Assembly (NCBI GenBank): GCA_023374045.1
Contig: CM041777.1
Location: 462,425,827-462,489,826 of the forward strand
Length of the DNA: 64,000 nt
Reading direction: 5' to 3'
Source: Limonium bicolor
Lineage: Eukaryota > Streptophyta > Magnoliopsida > Caryophyllales > Plumbaginaceae
The notes beneath the pieces are model-generated. The model was not told the DNA's origin. It saw only the letters and a list, made by a program, of their open reading frames with translations, and made no database searches. Position 1 is the stretch's first letter. Every line of letters begins with the position of its first letter. Both the position numbers and the translations under genes were made by a program. Below are positions 45,261 to 64,000 of the stretch, piece after piece.

Positions 45261-46614
45261 ATTACTCAAATCATACTTGTTATATTTTATTTCTAAAGGA
45301 GTACCTTTTAATTATTTAACGAAGATTTGTTCATGTCAAGTTGGGTTACGGATTTATATCTCTTTCCTAATTCAACCAACAATATTAACTTGTTACTCTA
45401 ACTTGGCCCAAAAGATAAACAGGTCAACAATCAAAATCTAACCCGCAAAAGTATGAGTTGAGTTCAGGTTAGGTCAAAATTGTCATATTTACATCCACCC
45501 ATATCGGAAGGGTGATTGTAAAACAAAAATTATAGTAGTAAAAACTAAACGAGTGATCTTAGAGGAGTGTAAACAAGGGCGGGGGTTACAAGTTTTTCTC
45601 ATATTATATGTTTCATTTTTTATAATGTAATTTTAACTTATTTAATATATTAACATAGAGTAATTTATTATTATTTTTAAATTATTGTAGTAAAAATAAT
45701 GGAGTTTTGTCGATTTTTGTTACCTTGGTTTTTATTATTACTCAAAACATTCTTGTTACACTTTATTTCGAAAGGAGTATCTTTTAATTATGTAAAAATT
45801 GATAATATAATTAAGCGTGTTCTTATAAAATTTGATAGTAACTTTTATTATTTAGCTATATAACAATAACATTCAAGTTTTATCTCTCAAACATGTGAAT
45901 TCGGTTAATATGAATCATTATATGAAATTAGAAGGATAATTGAGACATAAGAAAATAAAAATTCTTATAAAAATATAAATGAGTGACAAAAAAGATATGG
46001 CGAGAATTGGGAAGGCATAGAAAGAAAGAGTGAAGTTTTAATTTCAATCGATGTATGTCATTATAGATTATAAAAAAATACAAAAATGCTTGTAAGATTT
46101 TGGGATTGTCATCTGGAGTACTGTCCATTCCCCTAAAATTTTAAAAATTTGTTAAAATTATATGTTTATAATTTTTATAAAAAAAGGAATTTTAATTGAT
46201 TATAAATGTGTTAGTTTAATCTCAAATTCGACGGTACAGTCTGCTGCACGGACCATTGCACGGAACGTTAGGTGGCAGTCCAGTCACATGCTGACTGGAC
46301 TGTTGATGTGGCACATGTGGTGAGAAGAACATTTGTATTAATTTTAAATGGTTGTAATTTTTAATATATAAGTCCAAAATGAAAAAAAATTATATCACTG
46401 TTCATCTAAATTCAAGCTCTTCAAAACAAGACCATTCATGAATATGTTTTGACAACTTTGAAAAAAATATACTTTTACATGTGTATGATGAACACTAAAA
46501 TGATAATATGATTCATTAATTTTGATATTATGATTCATTAAAATTGATATTATCAAACATTAACTAACAATATGGTGACCATGGAGTTTGCTCCACCTTG
46601 TAATATGGCTTCAT
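45261..46614. other. AT-rich spacer with duplicated segments and a palindrome
   Basis: No gene. 45640-45800 repeats the LINE target sequence (TTACCTTGGTTTTTATTATTACTC... at both). CAGTCCAGTCA/TGACTGGACTG (46276-46286 and 46292-46302) is an 11-bp inverted repeat with a 5-bp loop. 46340-46470 resembles the inverted arms at 47398-47575, and 46499-46565 resembles 48865-48945. Confidence 0.6.
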
Positions 46615-46687
46615 GCCACATGTCAATACATTATTGGCTCTAAGAGAAGAAAATGAGAAAAAAAAAACAACACCTAGCGCGCACAGA

Positions 46688-46817
46688 GATGGCAATGGGT
46701 CGGGTGGACCATCACCCGCACCCATCACCCGACTTCACCCGCTCCACCCATACCCGACCCGTCACCCGTTATGTATCACCCGTCACCCGCGCGTGAAGCG
46801 GGTGAACCCGTTTACCC
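46688..46817. repeat. GC-rich CACCCG/GGGTCGGGT cluster
   Basis: AGAGATGGCAATGGGTCGGG followed by about nine ACCCG/CACCC repeats and then GCGGGTGAACCCG. The start resembles hAT non-autonomous termini, but no matching second end is seen. It stands out sharply from AT-rich surroundings. Confidence 0.45.
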
Positions 46818-46844
46818 ATTTATTTTTCTTTTTCCTTGTTCGCT

Positions 46845-47380
46845 AGTTAGGTTTGCAAATTACTGTGAGTGGAGAGAAAATAGAGACACAGAGCATGTAT
46901 GTTCAATGTTCACCAGTTAGAGTTGCGAAATTTACTTCAGAGAAAAGAATGAAATAGTGCACAGAGCATGTACGTTCCATGTTCGCCAATTATGGTTGCA
47001 AAATTACCATGAGTGAAGAGAGAAAATAGAGGCGCAGAGCATGTATGCTCAATGTTCGCCTGTTAGGATTGTGAAATTACCTTCAGTGAAGAGAATGAAA
47101 AACTTTGCAGAGCATGTAAGTTATTTGTTTTACAGTTAGGGTTTCAAAATTACCGAGAGTGAAGAAAGAAAATAGAGACACAGAGCATCTTTGTTCCATG
47201 TTTGCCAGTTAGGGTTGCAATTACCTTCAGTGAAGAGAATTAAAAGCTGCACAGAGCAAGTATGTTAGGGCTGTAAAATTACTGAGAGTGGTGAGAATAA
47301 AGAATGGCGTAGTCACCCAGAGCATGAATGTTCCTTGTTCACTAGTTAGGGTTACAATAATAGTGAGTGAAGGAGAATGA
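46845..47380. repeat. ~70-bp minisatellite, about 8 units
   Basis: Each unit contains CACAGAGCATGTATGTTC, then GCCAGTTAGGGTTGCAAAAT and TACCTTCAGTGAAGAGAA. Two unit types seem to alternate (GTGAGTGGAGAGAAAATAGA versus CTTCAGTGAAGAGAATGAAA). Confidence 0.85.
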
Positions 47381-47397
47381 ATAATAAGTAACAATTT

Positions 47398-47575
47398 AAC
47401 ATAATATATGGCACACACGAGGAGGAGGGAGAAGAAGGAGAGAGAAATAATTTCTTTTTTCAAAATGTTATAACTCACAAAATATAAGTGCAAAAATAAA
47501 AAAAATTATACCATTGTTCATCATTTTTCGTGCTCTTTAAAACAAGATGCATCATGGATATGTTTTGGTATATAT
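47398..47575. repeat. Left inner inverted arm
   Basis: CACACACGAGGAGG... to GATATGTTTTGG is nearly complementary to 48366-48552. A diverged direct copy lies at 46340-46470. Confidence 0.85.
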
Positions 47576-47827
47576 TACGTATTTTGAAAGTGAATCTTAT
47601 TCATTAACAAAATGAATATTCTTTAATAATAAAATGAACCTTTTTCATTAACAAAATGAATCTTACCCCAAACACTCTAAAAACCACCCTAGGAAAGTTA
47701 AAAATGTTGACATTTTTATGGTTTGTAGTGCAAGGTTTAAGGTTTACTTTCAATAAATGAAAGCTTTATACTGTTCTCGCATAAGTTTGTGGTAATATTA
47801 ACTTTCACTAGTATTAAACAAAATATT

Positions 47828-48330
47828 CACTTTTCTTAAACCTTTGGTTCACATTTAAAAAACCTTTGATTCACTTTTCTTTAACCTCTGATTCACTTTT
47901 CTTAAACCTCTTATTCACTTTAGTAAAGCAATCTCTATTTATGAGAATCACTTTTCTTAAACCTCTGATTCACTTTTCTTAAATGCATGATTCACTTTAT
48001 ACAAACCTCCGATTCACATTTTTTAGACCTCTTAATCACTTTAGTTTAACAATCAACGGTTACGAGATTCACTTTTCTTACTTTGATTCACTTTGTAAAA
48101 ATTTGTGATTCACTTTTTAACAACTTTTGATTCACTTTTCAAAACCTCTGATTCACACTAGTCAAACAATCAGAATCACTTTAGTTAAACAATCTCTATC
48201 TATGAGATTTGCTTTTTTCAAACCTCTTATTCACTTTTACGCAACTGTCTGATTCACTTTTTAATAACCTTCGATTCACTTTTTAACAACCTTTGATTCA
48301 CTTTTCTTAAACTTAAGATTCACAATGAAT
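47828..48330. repeat. ~22-bp GATTCACTTTTCTTAAACCT minisatellite with higher-order units
   Basis: Around twenty copies of a 20-23-bp unit. A longer block (TTCACTTTAGT.AA.CAATC followed by TATGAGA-like) recurs near 47925, 48030 and 48175, giving a higher-order repeat of roughly 105-145 bp. Confidence 0.85.
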
Positions 48331-48365
48331 CTTAAAAAATATATACATACAAAAAATAAAAGATA

Positions 48366-48552
48366 AAATAAAATTTATCAAAACATATTCATGTTTGGTC
48401 TTATTTTGAAAAGCACGAAAAATGATGAACAATGGTATAGTTTGTTTTATTTTTGCACTTATATTTTGTAAGTTATGACATTTTGAAGAAAAAAAATTCT
48501 CTCTCCTCCCCCTCTCTCCTCCTCGTGTGTGTACCCTGTTAACATATTTCCC
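48366..48552. repeat. Right inner inverted arm
   Basis: Reverse complement of 47398-47575: CCAAAACATATTCATG... to CCTCCTCGTGTGTGTA, followed by a TTAACAT matching the left arm's outer flank. Confidence 0.85.
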
Positions 48553-48671
48553 TTTTTTCTTTTCTTTTTTATTTATTTCCTTCCAATAAAGTGTTGACAT
48601 GTGGCAAAATAAAAAGGACAAATATACCCATCTCCATATTAGAACCTGCCTCCTTCGCCAGGTTCGAAATC

Positions 48672-49430
48672 GCGTTAACTAATAAGTGGTGAATTAGATT
48701 ACAAATTTTGAAAACCAACAAAAAATTATTATTGTTTTGTAGTGTATTATTATTGTTATATGGTGTATTTTAAACCTTATATGGTGAATCACATATTTTT
48801 CATACATACCAAATATTATTTTGTGTTGTATTATTGTTTAATTTTTTATTTCTATATGTTTACTTTGATACACTAAAATGATGACATGATTCATTAATTT
48901 TGATATTATGATTCACTAAAATTGATATTATGATTCATTAACTAATAAGTGGTGAATTAGATAGCAAACTTCGGAACCGATAAAAATCATTATTGTTTTG
49001 TGGTGTATTATTATTATATGGTGTATTTTAAACCTTATATAGTGAATCGTGTATTTTTCATACATACCAAATATTGTTTTGTATTGTATTATTGTGTAAA
49101 AATATTTATTTTTATATGTTTACGATGATACACTAAAATAAAGATATGATTCATTATATTATGATTTATTAACTAATAAGTGGTGAATTAGATAAAAAAA
49201 TCGGAACCGATAAATATATTGTTGTTTTGTAATGTATTATTTTTTTTCGATGTATTATTATTATTATTATATTATTATTATATTATGTATTTTAAGTCAT
49301 GTGATTGATCATATCTTGAGATACCAATTTTAAAACAAATAATGAATTATTATTGTTTTGTAGTGTATTATTATTGGTGTATGGTGTATTTTAAATTGTA
49401 TACGGTGAATCAAGTGTGGTAGATATCTAC
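48672..49430. repeat. ~230-260-bp tandem repeat, three to four units
   Basis: ACTAATAAGTGGTGAATTAG starts units at about 48677, 48940 and 49173; a fourth, partial unit covers 49311-49430. Shared blocks are TTATTGTTTTGTAGTGTATT, TATATGGTGTATTTTAAACC and TTTTCATACATACCAAATAT. 46499-46565, left of the compound element, matches the end of a unit, so the element may have landed in this array. Confidence 0.8.
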
Positions 49431-50749
49431 ATGTAAATTTTAACAAGTAGTAGTATTTTGGTCTCCAAAAGTTTTTTGTTAGTAATTTGTGGTATCTGAT
49501 GAATTAAAATTATTTTTTGTAATATCTGAAATTTTTTTAAAAAAAACTGTTGTGTTTTATGAATTAACAATTGTTTTTAATGGTGTAGCATGACTTTTTC
49601 AAAAAAATAACAAGAAGAATTTTACAAAAAAATAATAGAAAATACAGCCCAGAAGAATATAAGCATAGAAAACCCAGGGTCTTGTCCTTGTGGCTTGTGC
49701 CAAAGCGAATGTAAGAGCGGGGACCTCGATCACGTGGTGGAACACAGAATATCCCGATAGCATCAGTTGTAATCGAGCCTTTTAGCAGCTGTATATGATT
49801 ATATAATAACTTACATTCCTCAATAATTGAAAGCCAAGACTTATTGAAATTTATAAATATCTTTCTTTAAGAATATAATATATCAACCCCAGCAAATAGA
49901 CAAAATTCTTAATGTAGTATTGGGATCAGATCTTTAGAATCACAACGAGGATCTAAGTTTGGGTATTTCGTTGAGGAACTGAAGTTCGTTGCTTGAAAAT
50001 AGGACTGGGTATCTCTATAATATAATCAATGATATATAAATATATTTATAATCAAGTTGGGTGACGAGAGATAAATTGGTACGGTAGAGAAATTTATAGT
50101 GTCTTTATTTTGAAAGAGTAGATTTATCATAAAGCTACTACATGTGTCTCAATACTATTGGTTCAGAATATTAGTCAGGCCCACTGAAATTTAACTTGAG
50201 TACACTTGTCAATTACTATTAGTTAACCACACTTTAAAAAAGTAACCAAAAACACCTTTATCATAAATGCAGCTTTAGCTGCTTTTGCCGAACGATACCA
50301 AAATATCACATGGAATGGAAGCTTTCATCAATTCACATTTCGGTTGCGGGTTTAATGAGAAGGATAACGAACTTTGCCTTGTTTGCATATCTAATGAGGA
50401 TTGCCCCTCAAAGCTTCTCCCGACAACTATAATCTTCATAACTTACAAATCACAATCATCAAGTGATAACAAACAAGAATCTCTTCTTTTACATCACTGT
50501 TTCCCACCCACTCCAAGTCAACCGATGACCTTTCTGGTAGCCCGGGAATTTGGGTTGGGAGATTGTATACTACAGCTCCAACTAATCACCACTTGAACAG
50601 CACACCCCCCCCCCCCCTCCCCAATTAGCCCCACCTCTACTGCCATTCCTATTATATATATTCCAATTCTTCTATCCCAACTAACAGGCGCCAGCAATTG
50701 GGTATAACTAACGGTCTATTCTCGTGTAAAATTGTACAAAACTAATCTT
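49431..50749. other. Spacer and probable 3'UTR of the UBP5-like gene
   Basis: No separate gene is supported. The ~103-codon plus-strand frame at 50285-50596 has no family signature and lies where the minus-strand gene's 3' flank would be. A 13-base C run sits at about 50605-50617. Confidence 0.4.
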
Positions 50750-59685
<8,936 letters not shown>

Positions 59686-59963
59686 CTCTTTCTGTCCTTA
59701 TTTCTCCCTTTCCTTCTTCAAACAGTGAGGCTGTGTGAGTCCCCTGGATTGTTCAACTTCAACCCCTGCTTCCGAGCCTCTAGCTCGAGGAATAGTGACA
59801 GTCGAGTAACTCGAGTTACACTGGTCTGGGGAGCAAACCGACCGAGGCAGAAGGCTCAACATTAACAGATCAACTAAAGGCGAACACTAAAATGGATGTA
59901 AATTACAACCTAACCCATGACCTTTCATGAAATTATATCATGTATCCAAGTGGTTTGAGTAAA
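59686..59963 (-). promoter_or_regulatory. 5'UTR/promoter of the UBP5-like gene, truncated by a LINE
   Basis: Only about 278 bp separate the start codon (59685) from the 3' end of the LINE. The segment is CT-rich near the gene (TTTCTGTCC/CCTTATTTCTCC on the plus strand, purine-rich on the minus). No TATA box was identified with confidence. Confidence 0.4.
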
Positions 59964-61304
59964 TTTTTTTTTATCAGAAAAGGACTTCATTATCAACTTA
60001 AGACCAACACGGTCAGCACCTAAATACTGAAAGCTTACATCAGGCGGGTTACCCAACAGGGCAAAACCCCTTGGCTCTCTAAGACCAGACTTGGCAATAG
60101 AATCAGCAGCAAGGTTAACTTTCCTGCTCACTTTACTCACCGAGCATTGGACGAACCTAGAGACTAGTAAGCGACAATCTCTAATAAGACTTTCCTGAAA
60201 ATGTCTACTAATGCGGCTATTTCGGTCTCTAACTAGACCAACAGCCAATGATGAATCAGATTCAATCTCTATTCTATCCAATCCTAAATATAATGCCATT
60301 TGCAGACCACCATGAATCGCCCATAGTTCAGCCTCCAATATGTCAGTCCTTCCCATTTGGTGAGAAAAGCCTCCAGTCCACTCCACTCTAGAGTTCCTGC
60401 AGCATCCTCCTGCAGCCGCTAGGCCCTCCTTGTTAACCGCTGCATCAACATTTATCTTCCATATACCAGCCAGTGGAGGAAACCATCTATGATTTGCTTC
60501 GCAGCCCGTACTGACTTCTGGAACCAGGACAGCCGTTGCAGGCTTCTTCAGGTACAACTGCAAGAGAGAAACAAGAAAACTAAATGGCATATCTGTTTCA
60601 GAGATGTTATTATGGAACTTTACATTCCTCCACTTCCATAAAGCAAAGCAGGCAACAACAAAAAATCTAGCCCAGCTAGCATTAAAACTTTTAACAATAA
60701 CATTACATTTGAGATTCACAGTAAACCAATCCTTAAAGCTCATTGGAGTACCACACCAGTCCCTACAGCGATTCCCCATCAGCTGCAGCCAAACATTGGC
60801 ACTAACAGGGCATCTCCTTACAATATGTTCAATATTTTTGATTCCTCTACAAGCATCACAAAAATTAGACTGGAAGAGACCGAGTTTAAACAGCAGATCT
60901 TTAGTCTTAACAGCTTGGTGGGCAACCATCCATAAATAGGTCTTGATCTTTTCAGGGACGTCAAGCTTCCATATAATTTTCCAGGTTAAGTTACTCTCCC
61001 CTTTAACTCTAAGAAGGTTATATGCAGAAGCAACCGTAAGTTCCCCAGAACTATCATGGGGCCACACAACGGAATCTTGCATTTCCGAATCAAGGATAGC
61101 CTTGCCAGCGAGAGTATCTAGGATATAATCAGGAAGGATATCAGAGAGAGGGTCCCAATCCCAACCATTGCCTTCTATCCAAAATTTATCCATCGTATCA
61201 CTCCACACAATCCTATCAGGATTACTAGCAAAAGTACTCAGGGGAACATCAGTAAGCCATACATCACTCCAGAACTTAATTAACCTACCATTCCCAAGAT
61301 CCAT
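59964..61304 (-). pseudogene. LINE zf-RVT and RNase H, long open frame
   Basis: An open frame of 459 codons (61304-59925) includes the L1 connection region (GNGRLIKFWSDVW), zf-RVT (VPEKIKTYLWMVAHQAVKTK; CDACRGIKNIEHIVRRC) and RNase H (INVDAAVNKEG; EAELWAIHGGL; ESDSSLAVGL; NLAADSIAKSGL) with all acidic residues. The last ~13 codons run through the A-rich tail into the UBP5 flank, so the original stop has been lost or lies elsewhere. Despite its length it is a fragment of ORF2, not a host gene. Confidence 0.88.
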
Positions 61305-63110
61305 CTAGCCTCCTTAGCTATTAGCTCTCTGTTAGCCATAATATTCCTCCAATTACTAGAGGCAGACCTAACCTCCGGGTTGGGATACTTCGCTCTCAAA
61401 ACTCTACACCAGAGGTCGTCTTGCTTACTAAGAAACCTCCAGGTTGACTTAGCAAGGCAAGCATTATTCACAACTTTCAGATCCCTAATTCCTAGACCTC
61501 CTTCTTGTTTTGGCTTACATATTCTTTCTCAGGCAATGGTGTGCAATTCCCTCTCATTTTCACTATGACCCCATAGAAAGTTTCTACTAATCTTTTCAAT
61601 TTTGTTACAAATAGAGACAGGAATCTTCTGCGTCATCATATTGAAAATAGGGATCGAACTAACAACAGAATTGACCAGAACTTGTATGCCAGTAAGGGAG
61701 AGATACTTTGCCTTCCAGCCACTTATCTTGGTCATAACCTTGTCAAGAAGGTCCTTGAATTTATCAGTCTTAGAGCTACCACATAATAAATTAATGCCCA
61801 GATACTTCCCTAGGTTATCAGCAAGGGGAATGCCTACCTGCCTACTAATCTCAATTTTCTTTGTGGGCCTCACATTCTTAGAAAACATAATTTTAGATTT
61901 GTCCAAGCTAACCTTCTCCCCAGATACCAAGCAGAAATCATTGAGAACATTTATCATATTTCTCACATTAGAAAGGGAGGCACTTCCTATCAGTATTAGG
62001 TCATCCGCAAGATAAGATGGCTTAACCAAGGGCCACTCCTACTGAGACGAATAGGGATCCAACATTTCCCCAGGACAACATTATGAATCAGATGGGAAAG
62101 CCTCTCCATACAGAGAACAAACAGTTAGGGGGATATAGGGTCCCCCTGTCTAATGCCCATGAAAGGGGTAAAAGCATATGACTCACACCCATCCCACAAG
62201 ACTCTCATACTAACATATTCCATACAAGTCATAACTAGGTTAACAAAATTAGGAGGAAGGTTCAAACACTCCAGAGTATCTCTGATAAAGGACCAAGAGA
62301 GTCTATTGTAAGCCTTTTCCAAATCTATCTTAAGAACAGCCCAACCATCATTACACTTGATTTCCCCATGGAGAATATAACCTCCTGCACTATAATCTGA
62401 TTATCCTAAATTTGCCTACCCGGAATAAAACTGCTCTGGAGAGGAGAGATGACATCGGGTAGAAAAGCTTTAATACGATTAGCCGAGATCTTTGATAAAA
62501 TCGTATAAGAAACATTACATAAGGCTATGGGTCTAAACTGTCTAATGCTAGTAGGAGACACGGACTTAGGAATAAGACACAGTAAGGTAGTGTTAATATC
62601 CCTGTCAACCTGAGCCCTACCAAAGGCTTCAATCACAAGCTCAACCACACCCTTCTTAACCAACTCCCAATGTTTTTTATAGAACCATGCTTGAAAACCA
62701 TCAGACCCCTGAGCTTTGAAACTACCCATAGACCTAACCACAAGAAAGATTTCCTACTCAGAAGGAGTGGAGCTACAGTCATTCAGAGTCCCTGGGTCTA
62801 TGATGGGGAAATCATTCCCCACAGGTTGCCTCACCACACAATCCTCCTGTCTATATAAATTACTAAAAAAATTCAAAAGCCAAATTAATAAGATCCCCCC
62901 CCCAATCACCATGTTACCAGCATCATCCTTAAGGCTAACTACCTTGGTTCTCGCCCTCTTGATTAGCACTTTCCTATGGAAATATTTGGAATTTCTATCC
63001 CCAAAAGCTGTCCATTTCTCTCTAGCTTTTTGAAACCAAAACATCTCCTCTCTGCTCTGAATGACCTCAAGTTCCTTCTTTAACCTATTCTCTAAATTTC
63101 TAAGATTCAC
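61305..63110 (-). pseudogene. LINE reverse transcriptase, broken
   Basis: Pieces in minus order: 63110-62754 (SREEMFWFQKAREKWTAFGD; RNSKYFHRKVLIKRART); 62741-62406 (FKAQGSDGFQAWFYKKHWEL; IRQFRPIALCNVSY; SPLQSSFIPGRQI); 62322-62125 (MEKAYNRLSWSFI; GIRQGDPISP*); 62029-61529 (catalytic LADDLILIGS; DKSKIMFSKN; GIPLADNLGKYLGINLL); 61471-61280 (NNACLAKSTWRFLSKQD). At least four frameshifts or stops separate them. Confidence 0.88.
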
Positions 63111-63183
63111 ACTCTACCTCCTTTCGAGGCACCTCTGAACTCCCGTAATCCTAGTCATCAGCCTCTTTTTAATAAGGAAAATA

Positions 63184-63964
63184 TTACCAAAAGTGTGTAT
63201 TCCAAAGATTAAGAACCTCCCTTAGGCAATTCAAATTTTGGTGGAGATTTTTATTAGAAGCCCAGGACTCCTCAACAGTAAGAATATAGGAAGGGTGGCT
63301 AGCCCAGGCCACTTGGAACCTAAATGGCTTGGGCTTAGAGACAGAAGGAGCTAAGCTATAGAAAGACGAGAGAGTAGGGGAGTGATCAGATCCTACCCTA
63401 GGAAGGATATCAACCCAACTATGGGGAAAACTATCAAACCAGTCATGAGCAACAAGGGTCCTGTCAAGCTTCATAAAAATGGACCCGCTAGACCAAGAAT
63501 ACTTACTACCTCTCGAAGGGAGATCTATTAATCCTCTAGAGTTAACCCACTCATAGAACGCAGCGCTACCCCTATTTAACAACCTGACACCCCCTTTTTT
63601 TATCCAAAAGAGATAGAATGGAGTTAAAATCACCAGTAAGAAACCAAGGTCTATTAATCACATTAAGATTATCCAGATCACGCCACAGCTGAATCCTATC
63701 TATATCAAGGGGCTTAGCATATACAAAGGTGCCAAACAAACTATGGTTGTTATCAATTATGAAAGTATGGATAAACTGATTGGTAATATTACAAACAGAT
63801 AAGTTAATACTGGACTTCCAGCAGAGCCACATGCCACCACTAAATCCCACGGCATCTACTCTAAATACATTCATCATCCCAATTTTACTATAGATATCAT
63901 GCGCCCTATTTCCACTTATTCTAGGCTCGCAAATGAAAACAATATCAGGATTATGATTCCTCAT
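63184..63964 (-). pseudogene. LINE endonuclease, frameshifted
   Basis: 63964-63572 reads IVFICEPRISGNRAHDI, GFSGGMWLCWK and WFLTGDFNSIL. A shift at a T-rich run (about 63595-63602) moves to 63633-63184, with GGVRLLNRGSAAFYEWV, LDRTLVAHDWFDSFPHSW and VGSDHSPTLSSF. These are the AP-endonuclease motifs of plant L1 elements, in order and matching those of the LINE at 43563. Confidence 0.88.
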
Positions 63965-64000
63965 TAAGTCTTTGATACAAGATAAAAAGTTACCTTTCCC

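Larger units (their letters stand above)
46615..48605. mobile_element. Compound inverted-repeat element with minisatellite core (non-autonomous DNA transposon candidate)
   Basis: The outer ends GCCACATGTCAATACATTATTGG-like (46615) and its near complement (ending 48605) form ~23-bp terminal inverted repeats. Inside are a GC-rich CACCCG segment (46688-46817), a ~70-bp minisatellite (46845-47380), and inner inverted arms of ~175 bp (47398-47575 and 48366-48552) enclosing a GATTCACTTTT minisatellite. There is no transposase. Nested long inverted repeats with tandem repeats recall foldback/MULE-type elements. No clear target duplication was found (GGCTTCAT left; AAAATAAA right), so exact limits are uncertain. 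Confidence 0.55.
59964..64000 (-). mobile_element. L1-type LINE, 3' part, continues past the window
   Basis: The minus strand from 64000 reads endonuclease, RT, zf-RVT and RNase H, then an A-rich 3' end (TCTGATAAAAAAAAATTTAC). It is the same general family as 39493-45243 (shared motifs and a similar tail) but more decayed, with several frameshifts and stops. ORF1 and the 5' end lie beyond the window, so a target duplication cannot be checked. Confidence 0.9.

Noticed and set aside
47828..48330. CRISPR-like array of ~22-bp repeats
   Set aside because: Units are contiguous and degenerate with no spacers.
50285..50596. 103-codon plus-strand gene
   Set aside because: No family motif, no homologous architecture, and located at the 3' flank of the UBP5-like gene.
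59925..61304. A 459-codon open frame as a host RNase H-like gene
   Set aside because: zf-RVT and RNase H order and the upstream RT and endonuclease show it is LINE ORF2.

Overview
This window is plant nuclear DNA, most likely from a eudicot. It holds two spliced host genes with plant homologues, on the minus strand. Around them lie Ty3/Gypsy, Ty1/Copia, L1-type LINE and Stowaway-like elements, long AT-rich spacers, and no operons or ribosome-binding sites. The species cannot be named from the sequence alone.

Layout. 1-3177: the 3' part of a plus-strand Ty3/Gypsy (Athila/Tat-type) element with its 3' LTR, apparently inserted into the gag region of a second such element (3178-7148). The second element is internally inverted: a minus-strand gag/PBS/LTR half is joined to a plus-strand 3' half, leaving a ~730-bp inverted repeat of LTR sequence. 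7149-9330: a diverged tandem array of ~195-bp period. 9331-10850: unrecognised sequence, a tRNA-like Pol III/SINE-like head and a small hairpin repeat. 11146-15446: a long chromovirus (Tekay/Del-type) solo-LTR candidate. 15988-21197: a complete Copia insertion with 231-bp LTRs and a GGAAC target duplication; its coding region is decayed. 22891-26495: a chromovirus 3' end (LTR plus the end of integrase). 29280-32400: a decayed plus-strand LINE. 32416-33356: two inversely oriented copies of one MITE. 33830-35050: a ~540-bp tandem repeat.

Host genes. 35406-37956 (minus) encodes a fatty acid 2-hydroxylase (six coding exons, 239 aa) with a 5'UTR intron. It acts on the acyl chains of sphingolipids at the ER. 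50750-59685 (minus) encodes a UBP5-type ubiquitin-specific protease (13 coding exons, 911 aa) with an N-terminal DUSP-like region and all catalytic boxes. One of its introns appears to be GC-AG. Nothing suggests the two genes work together.

Between and beyond them, 39493-45243 is a near-complete minus-strand L1 LINE with a 17-bp target duplication. 46615-48605 is a compound inverted-repeat, minisatellite-rich element, followed by ~250-bp tandem repeats. From 59964 to the window end is another minus-strand LINE, whose 3' end lies only ~280 bp upstream of the UBP5-like start codon.

I saw no convincing undescribed molecular system. The most unusual structures are the 195-bp array, the inverted-half retroelement and the compound inverted-repeat element. 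Coordinates and splice sites were read by eye and can be off by a few bases, especially at repeat edges.
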